Under the pieces are notes generated by a model. The model was not told the origin of the DNA, did no database searches, and was given only the letters and a program-made list of their open reading frames with translations. Below, in pieces: positions 35,542-43,843 of a stretch of DNA of 64,000 bases (position 1 is its first letter; every line of letters starts with the position of its first letter). The position numbers and the translations under genes are program-made. The stretch spans positions 310,001 to 374,000 of the forward strand of contig NZ_JQNQ01000001.1 of assembly GCF_000745315.1 (NCBI RefSeq). Direction: 5' to 3'. The DNA comes from Salegentibacter sp. Hel_I_6. Lineage in GTDB: Bacteria > Bacteroidota > Bacteroidia > Flavobacteriales > Flavobacteriaceae.

Positions 35542-36684
35542 ATGAAAATCTATACCAAATCAGTTTTCAGCTTTTTATTGATAAACCTTTTTGTGCTGAA
35601 TATTTCAGCACAGGATATTTATTTTCCTGAAGCCGGAACCTGGGAAGAAAAAGATCCAAAAATATTCAACTTAGATTTCTCCGAAGCTATTCAGTTTGCT
35701 GAAGCAAACGAATATTCGGAATCCAAAGATTTACGCCAGGCAATATTAAAAGGTTTTCAACAAGAACCTTATCACGAAATCTTAGGACCTACCAAAAGAC
35801 GCGGTGGCGCGGCGGGAATAATTTTAAAAGACGGCTACCTGGTTGCAAAATGGGGAGATACAAAGCGTGTGGATATGACTTTTAGCGTTACCAAAAGTTT
35901 TCTCTCTACCACGGCCCTACTCGCCTTAGATCAAAACCTGATCACTAATGTTGAGGACCCGGTAATTAGTTACGTTTGGGACAACACTTTTGAAGGCGAA
36001 CATAACTCCAAAATCACCTGGAAACATTTATTGGAGCAAAATTCAGATTGGAGCGGGGAACTTTGGGGTTCTTATGATTGGGCAGACAGGCCTTCTCAAG
36101 ATACAGCAATAGACGATTGGAGAAACCGGAAACTCAACGAACCCGGAACGTATTTTAAGTACAACGATGTTCGGGTTAATGTGCTCGCCTATTCTTTACT
36201 CAATGTTTTTAGAAAACCACTTCCCACGGTTTTAAAAGAAGAAATTATGGATCCTATAAACGCTTCTTCGAGCTGGCGTTGGTTTGGGTATGAGAATTCC
36301 TGGACTACCATAGATGGTTTCAAAATGCAATCGGTTAGTGGTGGCGGGCATTCCGGCGGCGGAATGTTTATCAATACTGAGGATATGGCGCGTTTCGGTT
36401 TACTGTTTATGAATAATGGCAACTGGAATGGAGAACAATTAATTTCAGAAGATCTTATTGAAGAAGCTATTCAGCCATCAGCTACAAACTCAAACTACGG
36501 ATATATGTGGTGGTTAAATGCCGATGGGCCGAGACAATGGAAAAATATTGATAAAGACGTTTTTTATGCGGCTGGTTTCGGCGGAAATTTTATTATTGTA
36601 GACCGTAAAGAAAACCTGGTAATTGTGACCCGTTGGCTGGAACCTTCAAAAATTGAAGAATTCGTACAGAAAATTTATAACTAG
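35542..36684 (+). CDS. Secreted serine hydrolase, beta-lactamase/CubicO-like
   Basis: 380 residues with a Sec signal (LNISAQ). The beta-lactamase-related fold is indicated by SVTK (S-x-x-K nucleophile motif, in TFSVTKSFLS), FKYNDVRVNVLAY at the Tyr motif and YAAGFGGNFIIVDRKENLVI near the C terminus. HSGGG lies before a helix typical of the family. Such periplasmic enzymes are esterases, peptidases or amidases rather than true beta-lactamases; the substrate is unknown. The following small membrane protein starts 4 bp after the stop. Confidence 0.88.
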   Translation: MKIYTKSVFSFLLINLFVLNISAQDIYFPEAGTWEEKDPKIFNLDFSEAIQFAEANEYSESKDLRQAILKGFQQEPYHEILGPTKRRGGAAGIILKDGYLVAKWGDTKRVDMTFSVTKSFLSTTALLALDQNLITNVEDPVISYVWDNTFEGEHNSKITWKHLLEQNSDWSGELWGSYDWADRPSQDTAIDDWRNRKLNEPGTYFKYNDVRVNVLAYSLLNVFRKPLPTVLKEEIMDPINASSSWRWFGYENSWTTIDGFKMQSVSGGGHSGGGMFINTEDMARFGLLFMNNGNWNGEQLISEDLIEEAIQPSATNSNYGYMWWLNADGPRQWKNIDKDVFYAAGFGGNFIIVDRKENLVIVTRWLEPSKIEEFVQKIYN

Positions 36685-36688
36685 AATT

Positions 36689-37057
36689 ATGAAAAAAACA
36701 CTTTTTGGCATTTTAGGAGGTATTTTGCTTCTTTTTATAGCCTGGTTTGCATTTATCTACTTCGTGCCTTATAGCGAAGGTACAAGAAGCGGGGAACTTA
36801 TAAAATTCAGTAAAAAAGGTGTGATTTCTAAAACCTGGGAAGGGGAAATTAGCCAGGGAATTAGTGGTGCGCAAATCTTTCAATTTTCAGTATTAGACAA
36901 TAACCAGAAAGCTATAGAAGCGCTGCAGGAGAACGAAGGTAATTACGTTAGACTCAAATATGTTGAGCGTTACGCCACTTTTTTCTTTTGGGGCGATACC
37001 AAATATTTTATAACCGAAGTACAAAAAGGCGAATCCCCTCATTTTAGAGATAGATAA
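36689..37057 (+). CDS. Small single-pass membrane protein, conserved in flavobacteria
   Basis: 122 residues. The ATG at 36689 is preferred to an in-frame ATG at 36653 inside the upstream gene. One N-terminal helix (LFGILGGILLLFIAWFAFIY), then a ~95-residue extracytoplasmic domain: YSEGTRSGELIKFSKKG, KTWEGEISQG, YFITEVQKGE. Similar proteins are sometimes labelled 6-phosphogluconate dehydrogenase in databases, for which I see no support. Function unknown; in a run with the serine hydrolase, thioesterase and transporter. Confidence 0.8.
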   Translation: MKKTLFGILGGILLLFIAWFAFIYFVPYSEGTRSGELIKFSKKGVISKTWEGEISQGISGAQIFQFSVLDNNQKAIEALQENEGNYVRLKYVERYATFFFWGDTKYFITEVQKGESPHFRDR

Positions 37058-37060
37058 TTT

Positions 37061-37603
37061 ATGACTCAGTTTAAACACGTAAAAGACTCACAGGTAGATA
37101 TTTCAGAATTAATGCTGCCTTCTCATTCAAATTTCAACGGAAAAATTCACGGAGGCTATGTGCTCTCACTTATGGATCGCATCGCTTTCGCCTGTGCCTC
37201 CAAACACTCTGGAGCTTATTGTGTAACCGCCAGTGTAGATACCGTAGATTTCCTTAAACCCATAGAAATTGGTGAACTGGTAACTATGAAAGCTTCTGTG
37301 AATTACGTGGGCAATAGTTCTATGGTAATAGGAATTCGCGTGGAAGCCGAAAATATTAGAACCGGAGATATAAAACACTGTAATTCCTCTTATTTCACAA
37401 TGGTGGCAAAAGATGAGAACGGAAAATCACTTCAGGTTCCGGGACTTATTCTAATCAATGATCACGATATTAGGCGTTTTGCGAAAAGTATAAAACGTAA
37501 TAAAATGAAGCTAAATCGTAAAAAGGAGTTTAGTGAAACCGATTTTTCTTCGGAAGAATATGTGCATTTACTGGAAAAATATAAGGCAAAAATCGAAAAA
37601 TAA
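37061..37603 (+). CDS. Acyl-CoA thioesterase, hotdog fold (YciA/ACOT type)
   Basis: 180 residues. The hotdog domain covers ~1-125: LMLPSHSNFNGKIHGGYVLS (with the Asn and the HGG loop of the family), a central helix, then VTASVDTVDFLKPIEIGELV and NSSMVIGIRVEAENI. The C-terminal ~45 residues are a basic helical tail (KRNKMKLNRKKEF) not needed for the fold. It hydrolyses acyl-CoA to the free acid; chain preference is not readable. Three bp after the preceding gene. Confidence 0.92.
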   Translation: MTQFKHVKDSQVDISELMLPSHSNFNGKIHGGYVLSLMDRIAFACASKHSGAYCVTASVDTVDFLKPIEIGELVTMKASVNYVGNSSMVIGIRVEAENIRTGDIKHCNSSYFTMVAKDENGKSLQVPGLILINDHDIRRFAKSIKRNKMKLNRKKEFSETDFSSEEYVHLLEKYKAKIEK

Positions 37604-37611
37604 ACTATCCT

Positions 37612-38586
37612 TTGAAGTTTAACGGATTTATAGCAGCGATTTTTTTAGCGATTATCATCGCTTATTTCTTGCCGCAGGGAAATGATATTCTACCACTAAA
37701 AACCATCACCGACGTTGGAATTGGTTTTATTTTCTTTTTCTACGGATTGAAATTATCGCCGGCAGAATTTAAATTAGGCTTTTTAAATTATAAAGCCCAT
37801 ATCATTATCCAGTTAACCACTTTTGTGGTTTTTCCGTTATTGGCCCTATTGTGCCTCCCGCTTTTTGATACGGGTACCACTTCAGATCTATGGATTGCAC
37901 TATTTTTCTTTGCTACGCTTCCTTCTACTGTTTCCTCTTCAATTGTGATGGTTTCACTGGCAAATGGCAATTTACCAACCGCGATTTTTAATGCCAGTCT
38001 TTCGGGACTTATTGGGATTTTTGCTACGCCAATTTGGCTTAGTTTTTTTCTAAGTGGAAGTGCCGATTTCGAATTTCTTGATGTGCTTATAAAACTTTGC
38101 TGGCAAATAGTTATGCCGTTAATTCTCGGGTTAATTCTGCAAAAATTTCTGGGAGATTTTGCAAGAAAACATAGTAAAAAATTGAGTTTATTAGACAAAG
38201 CCACTATTATACTAATTGTTTACTCCAGCTTTAGTAACTCATTCACTTCCAATATATTTAGTAGCGTAAAAACAGACGATTTATTAAAACTAACCGGAAT
38301 TGTGGTTTTGTTGTTTTTTATTGTGTATTTCGGGCTGGGATTAGCCTGTAATTTATTAGGCTTCAATTTAAAAGATAAGATTACCGCGCAATTCTGCGGA
38401 ACTAAAAAATCCCTGGTTCACGGTTCTGTAATGGTGAAAGTAATCTTTGGAAATTCAGCCAATACCGGCCTTCTACTGCTCCCCATTATGATCTATCACT
38501 CCCTGCAATTAATACTAATCGCTTTTTATGCAGAAAAATATAGAAAAAAGGTATTATGCGCTAAGACTTCAGAAGAAACCCTATAA
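37612..38586 (+). CDS. Bile acid:sodium symporter-like transporter (SBF-like)
   Basis: 324 residues, ~9-10 membrane helices. Typical of the SBF-like family are DVGIGFIFFFYGLKLSP, FFATLPSTVSSSIVMVSLA near the crossover region, and AQFCGTKKSLVHG. The start is a TTG at 37612, 8 bp after the thioesterase stop; no ATG lies nearby. The substrate is an organic anion of unknown identity. The last bases overlap the convergent DUF423 gene by 6 bp. Confidence 0.9.
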   Translation: MKFNGFIAAIFLAIIIAYFLPQGNDILPLKTITDVGIGFIFFFYGLKLSPAEFKLGFLNYKAHIIIQLTTFVVFPLLALLCLPLFDTGTTSDLWIALFFFATLPSTVSSSIVMVSLANGNLPTAIFNASLSGLIGIFATPIWLSFFLSGSADFEFLDVLIKLCWQIVMPLILGLILQKFLGDFARKHSKKLSLLDKATIILIVYSSFSNSFTSNIFSSVKTDDLLKLTGIVVLLFFIVYFGLGLACNLLGFNLKDKITAQFCGTKKSLVHGSVMVKVIFGNSANTGLLLLPIMIYHSLQLILIAFYAEKYRKKVLCAKTSEETL

Positions 38587-38973
38587 ATAAAGCGCAATTT
38601 CGGCAATATTGATCGTAAAAAAGATCCAACCAAGAATAAGTAAAAGTCCGCCAAGAGGCGTAATAGGTCCCAGAATCTTGATCTTTTTTCCTGCAGAATC
38701 ACTTAGCGTAAGCCCATAAATACTAAAAGAAAATAAGAATATTCCAATTATAAAAAACCAGGCAATGAGTTGCTGAGAAGTGCCAATAAAAGGAAATACG
38801 ATTCCTGAAATAATCAGCATGATCGCGTGGTACATTTGATATTTTACACCGGTCTCAAAACTTTTTAGCTGATCTTCAGAAAAACGTTTCTTTAAAGCGT
38901 GCGCTCCAAAGGCTCCGAAAACCACGGCCAGTGTGCCGTAGAATCCCCCGATTATGAGAACTAATTCCTTCAT
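38581..38973 (-). CDS. DUF423 inner-membrane protein (YgdD family)
   Basis: 130 residues with four membrane helices. The N-terminal GAFGAHALKKRFSEDQLKSF and FETGVKYQMYHAIMLI are the DUF423 signature. Length is normal. Function unknown. Its start lies 182 bp after the carB stop on the same strand, with a hairpin and an intergenic element between them. Confidence 0.92.
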   Translation of the reverse strand: MKELVLIIGGFYGTLAVVFGAFGAHALKKRFSEDQLKSFETGVKYQMYHAIMLIISGIVFPFIGTSQQLIAWFFIIGIFLFSFSIYGLTLSDSAGKKIKILGPITPLGGLLLILGWIFFTINIAEIALYL

Positions 38974-39012
38974 ATATTTTTATATAAATTCTGTAAGATT
39001 AAATGCCAAATT

Positions 39013-39048
39013 AAAAAGCCTACAAGTATTAAAACCTTGCAGGCCTTT
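39013..39048 (-). terminator. Terminator-like hairpin downstream of carB
   Basis: GCCTACAAG (39018-39026) pairs with CTTGCAGGC (39036-39044) with one mismatch/wobble, followed on the minus strand by TTTTTAA. It lies about 110 bp beyond the carB stop. It is related to the hairpin at 35471-35497. Confidence 0.55.
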
Positions 39049-39057
39049 TAGTTTATT

Positions 39058-39135
39058 AGGTTGACTAAAAAGAACTGGTTTCGTCAAGCTGAACTTGTTT
39101 CAGCTTGACGATTATTTCATCCTTTCAGACAGCCT
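39058..39135. repeat. Palindromic intergenic element, copy B
   Basis: Outer ends AGGTTGACTAAAAAG and CTTTCAGACAGCCT are inverted and imperfect. The centre is CGTCAAGCTGAA-CTTGT-TTCAGCTTGACG (39082-39110), a perfect 12-bp stem. It shares its plan with 12303-12413 and 55608-55708. Confidence 0.65.
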
Positions 39136-39155
39136 CACTTTTCTAAATTCAATTC

Positions 39156-42008
39156 TTATTTACTCAAATACATCTTCCTCCTACTGTAAAGATCGTAAAA
39201 GGCATCATCCCTTAAGCTATCAATAAATAAGATGCTTTCTCCTGTACTTTTCATTTCAGGACCTAGTTGCTTGTTCACTTTGTGAAATTTGTTGAAAGAA
39301 AATACCGGTTGTTTTATCGCGTATCCTTCCAATTGAGGGTTAAAATTGAAATCTTTTACTTTTTTATGACCCAGCATTACTTTGGTCGCATAATTCACAT
39401 AAGGTTCTTTATAAGCTTTCGCGATAAACGGAACCGTTCTGGATGCCCTTGGATTGGCTTCAATGATATAAACCATATCATCTTTAATAGCGAACTGGAT
39501 ATTTATTAACCCAACTGTATTAAGCGCTAAAGCGATCTTACGGGTGTGGTCTTTAATTTGCTCCATCACCAGGTCTCCAAGGTTAAAAGGAGGTAACAAG
39601 GCATTAGAATCCCCAGAGTGAATTCCGCAAGGTTCAATATGCTCCATAATTCCTATGATGTGCACATCTTCTCCATCACAAATTGCATCAGCTTCAGCTT
39701 CTATAGCGCCATCTAAATAATGATCCAGTAACAATTTATTGTTCGGAATTTTTCTTAAAAGATCTACCACTGTTTCTTCCAGCTCATCTTTGTTGATCAC
39801 GATCTTCATTCCCTGGCCACCCAATACATAAGAAGGTCTCACCAGAATTGGGAAATCAAGTTCATCTGCTAAAGCCAGGGCTTCATCTGCAGTTTCTGCA
39901 GTTCCAAATTCAGGATATGGAATATTATTTTCCTGAAGTAGTTTGGAAAAGCTTCCGCGATCTTCGGCAAGATCTAAAGCTTCAAAGCTAGTACCCATAA
40001 TTTTAATCCCGTAGCGATCTAATTTTTCGGCTAATTTTAAAGCGGTTTGCCCTCCTAACTGAACGATTACTCCTTCAGGTTTTTCGTGGCGAATTATATC
40101 ATAAATATGTTCCCAGAAAACCGGTTCGAAATAAAGTTTATCAGCAATATCAAAATCGGTTGAAACTGTTTCAGGATTACAGTTAATCATAATGGTTTCA
40201 TAACCGCATTCTGAAGCAGCCAATACACCGTGAACACAGCTATAGTCGAACTCAATTCCCTGCCCAATTCGGTTAGGCCCGGAACCAAGTACTACAATTT
40301 TCTTCTTCTCACTCACTTTGCTTTCGTTATCTACATAACGTTTTCCATCGGGAGTTTCAATTTCGGCTTCAAAAGTTGAATAATAATAAGGCGTTTCCGC
40401 TTTAAATTCTGCGGCACAGGTATCTACCAGTTTATATACTCGGTTTATTCCCTGTTCTACACGTTTATTGTAAACCTCGCTCTCTAAACAATCCAGCATA
40501 TGCGCAATTTGCCTGTCGGCAAAACCTTTTTGTTTAGCTTCAAGTAGTAGATCTTTTGGAAGGCTTTCTTTATCAAATTTAGAGATCTCTGTATCTAAGG
40601 CATAAAGTTCTTCGTATTGACGTAAGAACCACATATCTATTTTGGTAATCTCGTGAATGCGGCTAAGCGGAATTCCCGCCTGAATTGCATCATAGATCAC
40701 AAATACTCGATCCCAGCTTGGGTAAGTAAGTTTTTCTATAATTTCGTCATACTTGGTGTAGCTCTTTCCGTCGGCTCCAAGTCCGTTTCTTTTAATTTCA
40801 AGTGATTGTGTGGCTTTGTGAAGCGCCTCCTGGAATGAACGTCCAATTCCCATTACTTCCCCCACAGATTTCATTTGGAGACCTAAAGTGCGATCGGCGC
40901 CTTCAAATTTATCGAAATTCCATCGTGGTATTTTTACGATCACATAATCTAAAGTTGGCTCAAATAAAGCTGAAGTAGATTTAGTAATCTGGTTTTCAAG
41001 CTCATCTAAATTATAGCCAATAGCAAGTTTAGTAGCAATTTTCGCAATAGGATAACCCGTTGCCTTAGAAGCCAAAGCTGAAGATCTTGAAACCCTTGGG
41101 TTTATTTCAATAGCAATAATATCTTCTTTTTCGTCTGGACTCACGGCAAATTGTACATTACAACCCCCGGCGAAATCCCCAATGCTGCGCATCATCTTTA
41201 TGGCCATATCGCGCATACGCTGGTAAGTTGTATCGCTTAAAGTCATAGCCGGTGCTACGGTAATCGAATCGCCGGTATGAATTCCCATAGGATCCATATT
41301 TTCTATGGAACAAATAATTACCACATTATCGTTCTTGTCTCTTAGCAGTTCTAATTCATATTCCTTCCAACCTAAAAGCGCTTTATCTATTAACACCTCG
41401 TGAATTGGAGAAGCTTCCAGGCCGTGGGTAAGTTTTTCGTCAAATTCATCGGGACCGTGTACAAACGAAGCTCCACTTCCACCTAAAGTAAAAGAAGCAC
41501 GAATTACTAAAGGAAAACCAAATTCCTGGGCAACTTCTTTTCCCTGAAGGTAAGATGTCACCGTTTTAGCAGGAGCTACGGGAATCCCTATTCTTCCCAT
41601 AAGTTGTTTAAACTTCTCGCGATCTTCAGTAATATTGATCGCGTCTATATCAACTCCAATCAATTTGATTCCAAAATCTTCCCAAATTCCCTTTTCATCG
41701 GCTTCAATACAGAGGTTTAGCGCTGTTTGTCCACCCATTGTTGGTAAAACGGCATCTATATTGGGATGTGCTTTAAGAATTTCTACAATAGACTTTGTGG
41801 TTAAAGGTTTCAGGTATACGTGATCTGCCATTGACGGATCTGTCATTATGGTCGCCGGATTTGAATTAAGCAGGATGGTTCCTATTCCATCTTCACGTAA
41901 AGATCGCAAAGACTGGGTTCCAGCATAATCAAATTCGCAGGCCTGGCCAATAATAATAGGGCCAGAACCAATAATAAGGATACTTTTAAGGTTGTTGTTT
42001 TTTGGCAT
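39156..42008 (-). CDS. carB: Carbamoyl-phosphate synthase large subunit
   Basis: 950 residues. Two homologous ATP-grasp halves are visible: the first begins SILIIGSGPIIIGQACEFDY, the second KIVVLGSGPNRIGQGIEFDY. Both have EINPRVSRSSALAS / EANPRASRTVPFIAK metal and ATP sites. It is ~120 residues shorter than E. coli CarB because the allosteric C-terminal MGS domain is absent; the protein ends shortly after the second synthetase core. It makes carbamoyl phosphate for pyrimidines and arginine with a CarA subunit not in this window. Confidence 0.97.
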   Translation of the reverse strand: MPKNNNLKSILIIGSGPIIIGQACEFDYAGTQSLRSLREDGIGTILLNSNPATIMTDPSMADHVYLKPLTTKSIVEILKAHPNIDAVLPTMGGQTALNLCIEADEKGIWEDFGIKLIGVDIDAINITEDREKFKQLMGRIGIPVAPAKTVTSYLQGKEVAQEFGFPLVIRASFTLGGSGASFVHGPDEFDEKLTHGLEASPIHEVLIDKALLGWKEYELELLRDKNDNVVIICSIENMDPMGIHTGDSITVAPAMTLSDTTYQRMRDMAIKMMRSIGDFAGGCNVQFAVSPDEKEDIIAIEINPRVSRSSALASKATGYPIAKIATKLAIGYNLDELENQITKSTSALFEPTLDYVIVKIPRWNFDKFEGADRTLGLQMKSVGEVMGIGRSFQEALHKATQSLEIKRNGLGADGKSYTKYDEIIEKLTYPSWDRVFVIYDAIQAGIPLSRIHEITKIDMWFLRQYEELYALDTEISKFDKESLPKDLLLEAKQKGFADRQIAHMLDCLESEVYNKRVEQGINRVYKLVDTCAAEFKAETPYYYSTFEAEIETPDGKRYVDNESKVSEKKKIVVLGSGPNRIGQGIEFDYSCVHGVLAASECGYETIMINCNPETVSTDFDIADKLYFEPVFWEHIYDIIRHEKPEGVIVQLGGQTALKLAEKLDRYGIKIMGTSFEALDLAEDRGSFSKLLQENNIPYPEFGTAETADEALALADELDFPILVRPSYVLGGQGMKIVINKDELEETVVDLLRKIPNNKLLLDHYLDGAIEAEADAICDGEDVHIIGIMEHIEPCGIHSGDSNALLPPFNLGDLVMEQIKDHTRKIALALNTVGLINIQFAIKDDMVYIIEANPRASRTVPFIAKAYKEPYVNYATKVMLGHKKVKDFNFNPQLEGYAIKQPVFSFNKFHKVNKQLGPEMKSTGESILFIDSLRDDAFYDLYSRRKMYLSK

Positions 42009-42061
42009 TTTTATGAGGATTGTAGCATATTAAACATAAAAGTAAGGAAGCGATTGGATAT

Positions 42062-42097
42062 AAAAAAAGGCGTTACTAAGAAAGTAACACCTTTAAA
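42062..42097 (-). terminator. Terminator of rpmH
   Basis: AAAGGTGTTACT-TTCTT-AGTAACGCCTTTTTTTA on the minus strand: a 12-bp stem with one G-T pair and a T run, 22 bp past the rpmH stop. Confidence 0.85.
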
Positions 42098-42118
42098 TAT
42101 TTTAAAACCTAATTCTCA

Positions 42119-42277
42119 TTAGTGCTTATGTCTGTTTTCAGAAGATACCGATATTTTCTTTCTTCCTTTAGCCCTTCTTCTGGCGAGGACCTTTCTTCCG
42201 TTTGCACTAGCCATTCTTTCTCGAAAACCGTGCTTGTTCTTTCTTTTTCTCTTAGATGGTTGAAACGTTCTTTTCAT
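42119..42277 (-). CDS. rpmH: 50S ribosomal protein L34
   Basis: 52 residues translated directly from the minus strand: MKRTFQPSKRKRKNKHGFRE, then RMASANGRKVLARRRAKGR and a KKISVSSENRHKH tail. It is the complete small basic L34 protein, a structural component of the large ribosomal subunit, slightly longer at the C terminus than the E. coli 46-mer, as usual in Bacteroidota. It has its own promoter and terminator. Confidence 0.97.
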   Translation of the reverse strand: MKRTFQPSKRKRKNKHGFRERMASANGRKVLARRRAKGRKKISVSSENRHKH

Positions 42278-42336
42278 TTTAAATATCTTTAAATCTTCTG
42301 AATAATCGTTTTTATAGCTCTCTGTAAAACTGCGTG

Positions 42337-42366
42337 CAAATATACAAAGCTTTTTAACTATTACAA
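42337..42366 (-). promoter_or_regulatory. Promoter of rpmH
   Basis: Minus strand: TTG (42366-42364), a 19-bp spacer, TATATTTG (42344-42337). Full consensus match, 59 bp before the ATG. Confidence 0.7.
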
Positions 42367-42399
42367 GAGCTAATTTAAATTATTTTTAATTGTTTTTCA

Positions 42400-42407
42400 T
42401 ACCTTTG
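42400..42407 (+). promoter_or_regulatory. -7 element TACCTTTG upstream of the 42431 gene
   Basis: TACCTTTG ends 23 bp before the ATG; no TTG at the standard distance. The TACCTTTGCCGCTT sequence is repeated before the helicase gene at 1370. Confidence 0.45.
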
Positions 42408-42430
42408 CCGCTTCCAAAATAGAAGCATTT

Positions 42431-42946
42431 ATGTTTAATAAGAATATCAAATTAGTTTTAGCAGGAGCTGTTCTTGGTCTTGCCATCTGGCAGTTTATAG
42501 AAGGAAACATTGGTAATGGTATTATGTTCATTCTACTTTCCTTAATCTTTATATTCCTGTATTTTAAAAATGAAATGATATTGCTTGCCTTTTTAAGACT
42601 TAGAAAGCAGGATTTTCCAGGAGCAAAAAAATGGTTAGACCGAATTAAAAATCCGGAAGCAGCACTTACACAAAAACAGCAAGGCTATTACTGGTATCTA
42701 CACGGGTTAATGGTTTCTCAAACCAATATTACACAGGCAGAAAAATTCTTTAAACGCGCTATTAAATTGGGGCTTGCAATGGATCAGGATCTGGCTATGG
42801 CTAAACTTAACCTGGCGGGAATTGCGATGACTAAGCGTCGAAAAAGAGAAGCGACCAACCTACTTGCCGAGGCTAAAAAGCTAGATAAACACGGGATGCT
42901 AAAAGACCAGATCAAGATGATGAAGCAGCAAATGAAGAAGATCTAA
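42431..42946 (+). CDS. Membrane-anchored TPR-like protein
   Basis: 171 residues: two N-terminal membrane helices (~7-48: LVLAGAVLGLAIWQFI, IMFILLSLIFIFLYF), then a cytosolic helical part with at least two TPR-like hairpins (QGYYWYLHGLMVSQTNITQA, AMAKLNLAGIAMTKRRKREA) and a basic C terminus. Probably a protein-protein adaptor at the inner membrane; function unknown. Divergent from rpmH. Confidence 0.75.
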   Translation: MFNKNIKLVLAGAVLGLAIWQFIEGNIGNGIMFILLSLIFIFLYFKNEMILLAFLRLRKQDFPGAKKWLDRIKNPEAALTQKQQGYYWYLHGLMVSQTNITQAEKFFKRAIKLGLAMDQDLAMAKLNLAGIAMTKRRKREATNLLAEAKKLDKHGMLKDQIKMMKQQMKKI

Positions 42947-43054
42947 ACTTTAAGATAATTTTCGTTAATTTCTGTTTTCGTTGGTAAATCAAAAGCTTTT
43001 AGCCGAAATATTGGTCCTTTACCGATAATGTTTTAACGATTGTTTTATCGGAAG

Positions 43055-43062
43055 TATCTTTG
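43055..43062 (+). promoter_or_regulatory. -7 element TATCTTTG upstream of the 43088 gene
   Basis: TATCTTTG ends 25 bp before the ATG; the nearest TTG is 12 bp upstream, too close for the consensus. Confidence 0.4.
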
Positions 43063-43087
43063 TTCTAACTCTATTTGAACAAAGTGC

Positions 43088-43804
43088 ATGAAGAGAATTT
43101 TACTCCTCTTATTTTTCATAGTTTTCGGTTTGAATCTTCAAGCCCAAACAGAGAAAAGCGATAAGCTTTACTTCTCTGAGGCACTCAATATGCATCTTTC
43201 TAAATATAATTCTAAAGCCGAAGCTGCTTACAAATACCGGAAGTTCGAAAAAGCTGAAAAACTATTTGATACCCTCATAGACACAAAACTTAAAAGCACT
43301 TACATAGATAATTTTAAATTTCTTACTATTAAACGTAAAGAAATTGCCTTATACGATTTTAAAAAACCGGTTTATCTATTAACCTATGCCTCGTGGTGTA
43401 TTCCTGGCAAGGGCGAAATACCAGCATTAAATGAGCTCGCCAAAAAATATCAGGATAAAATAGATTTTGTGATTTTATTTTGGGATAAGCGAGAGACAGT
43501 GAAAGAACTTTCCAAACAATTTGATTCACATATTAATGTATTATATGTAGATGAAACGAAGAACAATCATTCTTATGTGGTTAAAAATCTAAAACACTCC
43601 CTGGGATTGCCTACCTGTTATTTAATTTCTGGTAACAAACAGATTATGGATATTCAAAGAAGTGTATTTCATCCTTTCAATATTTCTAAAGAAGAATCTT
43701 TTAAACTTAATTATGAATCGATGAATTCTTCTATCACCAATAATCTTATTGGAAATCCATTGGAACCGGAATCTATAAAATTAAGTGCGGTTCCTCCAAA
43801 ATAA
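43088..43804 (+). CDS. Periplasmic thioredoxin-fold protein lacking the second active-site Cys
   Basis: 238 residues with a Sec signal (LNLQAQ). A thioredoxin/TlpA-like fold starts near residue 93 (PVYLLTYASWC), with a long helix (GEIPALNELAKKYQ), KIDFVILFWD strand and cis-Pro region GLPTCYLI. The active site reads W103-C104-I-P-G107-K, so the CxxC pair is reduced to one cysteine. It may be an isomerase-like, thiol-binding or chaperone protein instead of an oxidoreductase. The preceding helical part (~25-90) is unassigned. Confidence 0.8.
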   Translation: MKRILLLLFFIVFGLNLQAQTEKSDKLYFSEALNMHLSKYNSKAEAAYKYRKFEKAEKLFDTLIDTKLKSTYIDNFKFLTIKRKEIALYDFKKPVYLLTYASWCIPGKGEIPALNELAKKYQDKIDFVILFWDKRETVKELSKQFDSHINVLYVDETKNNHSYVVKNLKHSLGLPTCYLISGNKQIMDIQRSVFHPFNISKEESFKLNYESMNSSITNNLIGNPLEPESIKLSAVPPK

Positions 43805-43843
43805 ATTAGTCGTGAAGCATATCTATTTTTCTAAATAAATAAT

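Noticed and set aside
35542..36684. Antibiotic-resistance beta-lactamase
   Set aside because: The SxxK fold is present, but the Tyr and third motifs and the context fit a general CubicO-type hydrolase; no resistance call is justified.
36689..37057. 6-phosphogluconate dehydrogenase, a label used for similar small proteins
   Set aside because: 122 residues with one membrane helix and no NADP-binding motif cannot be that enzyme.
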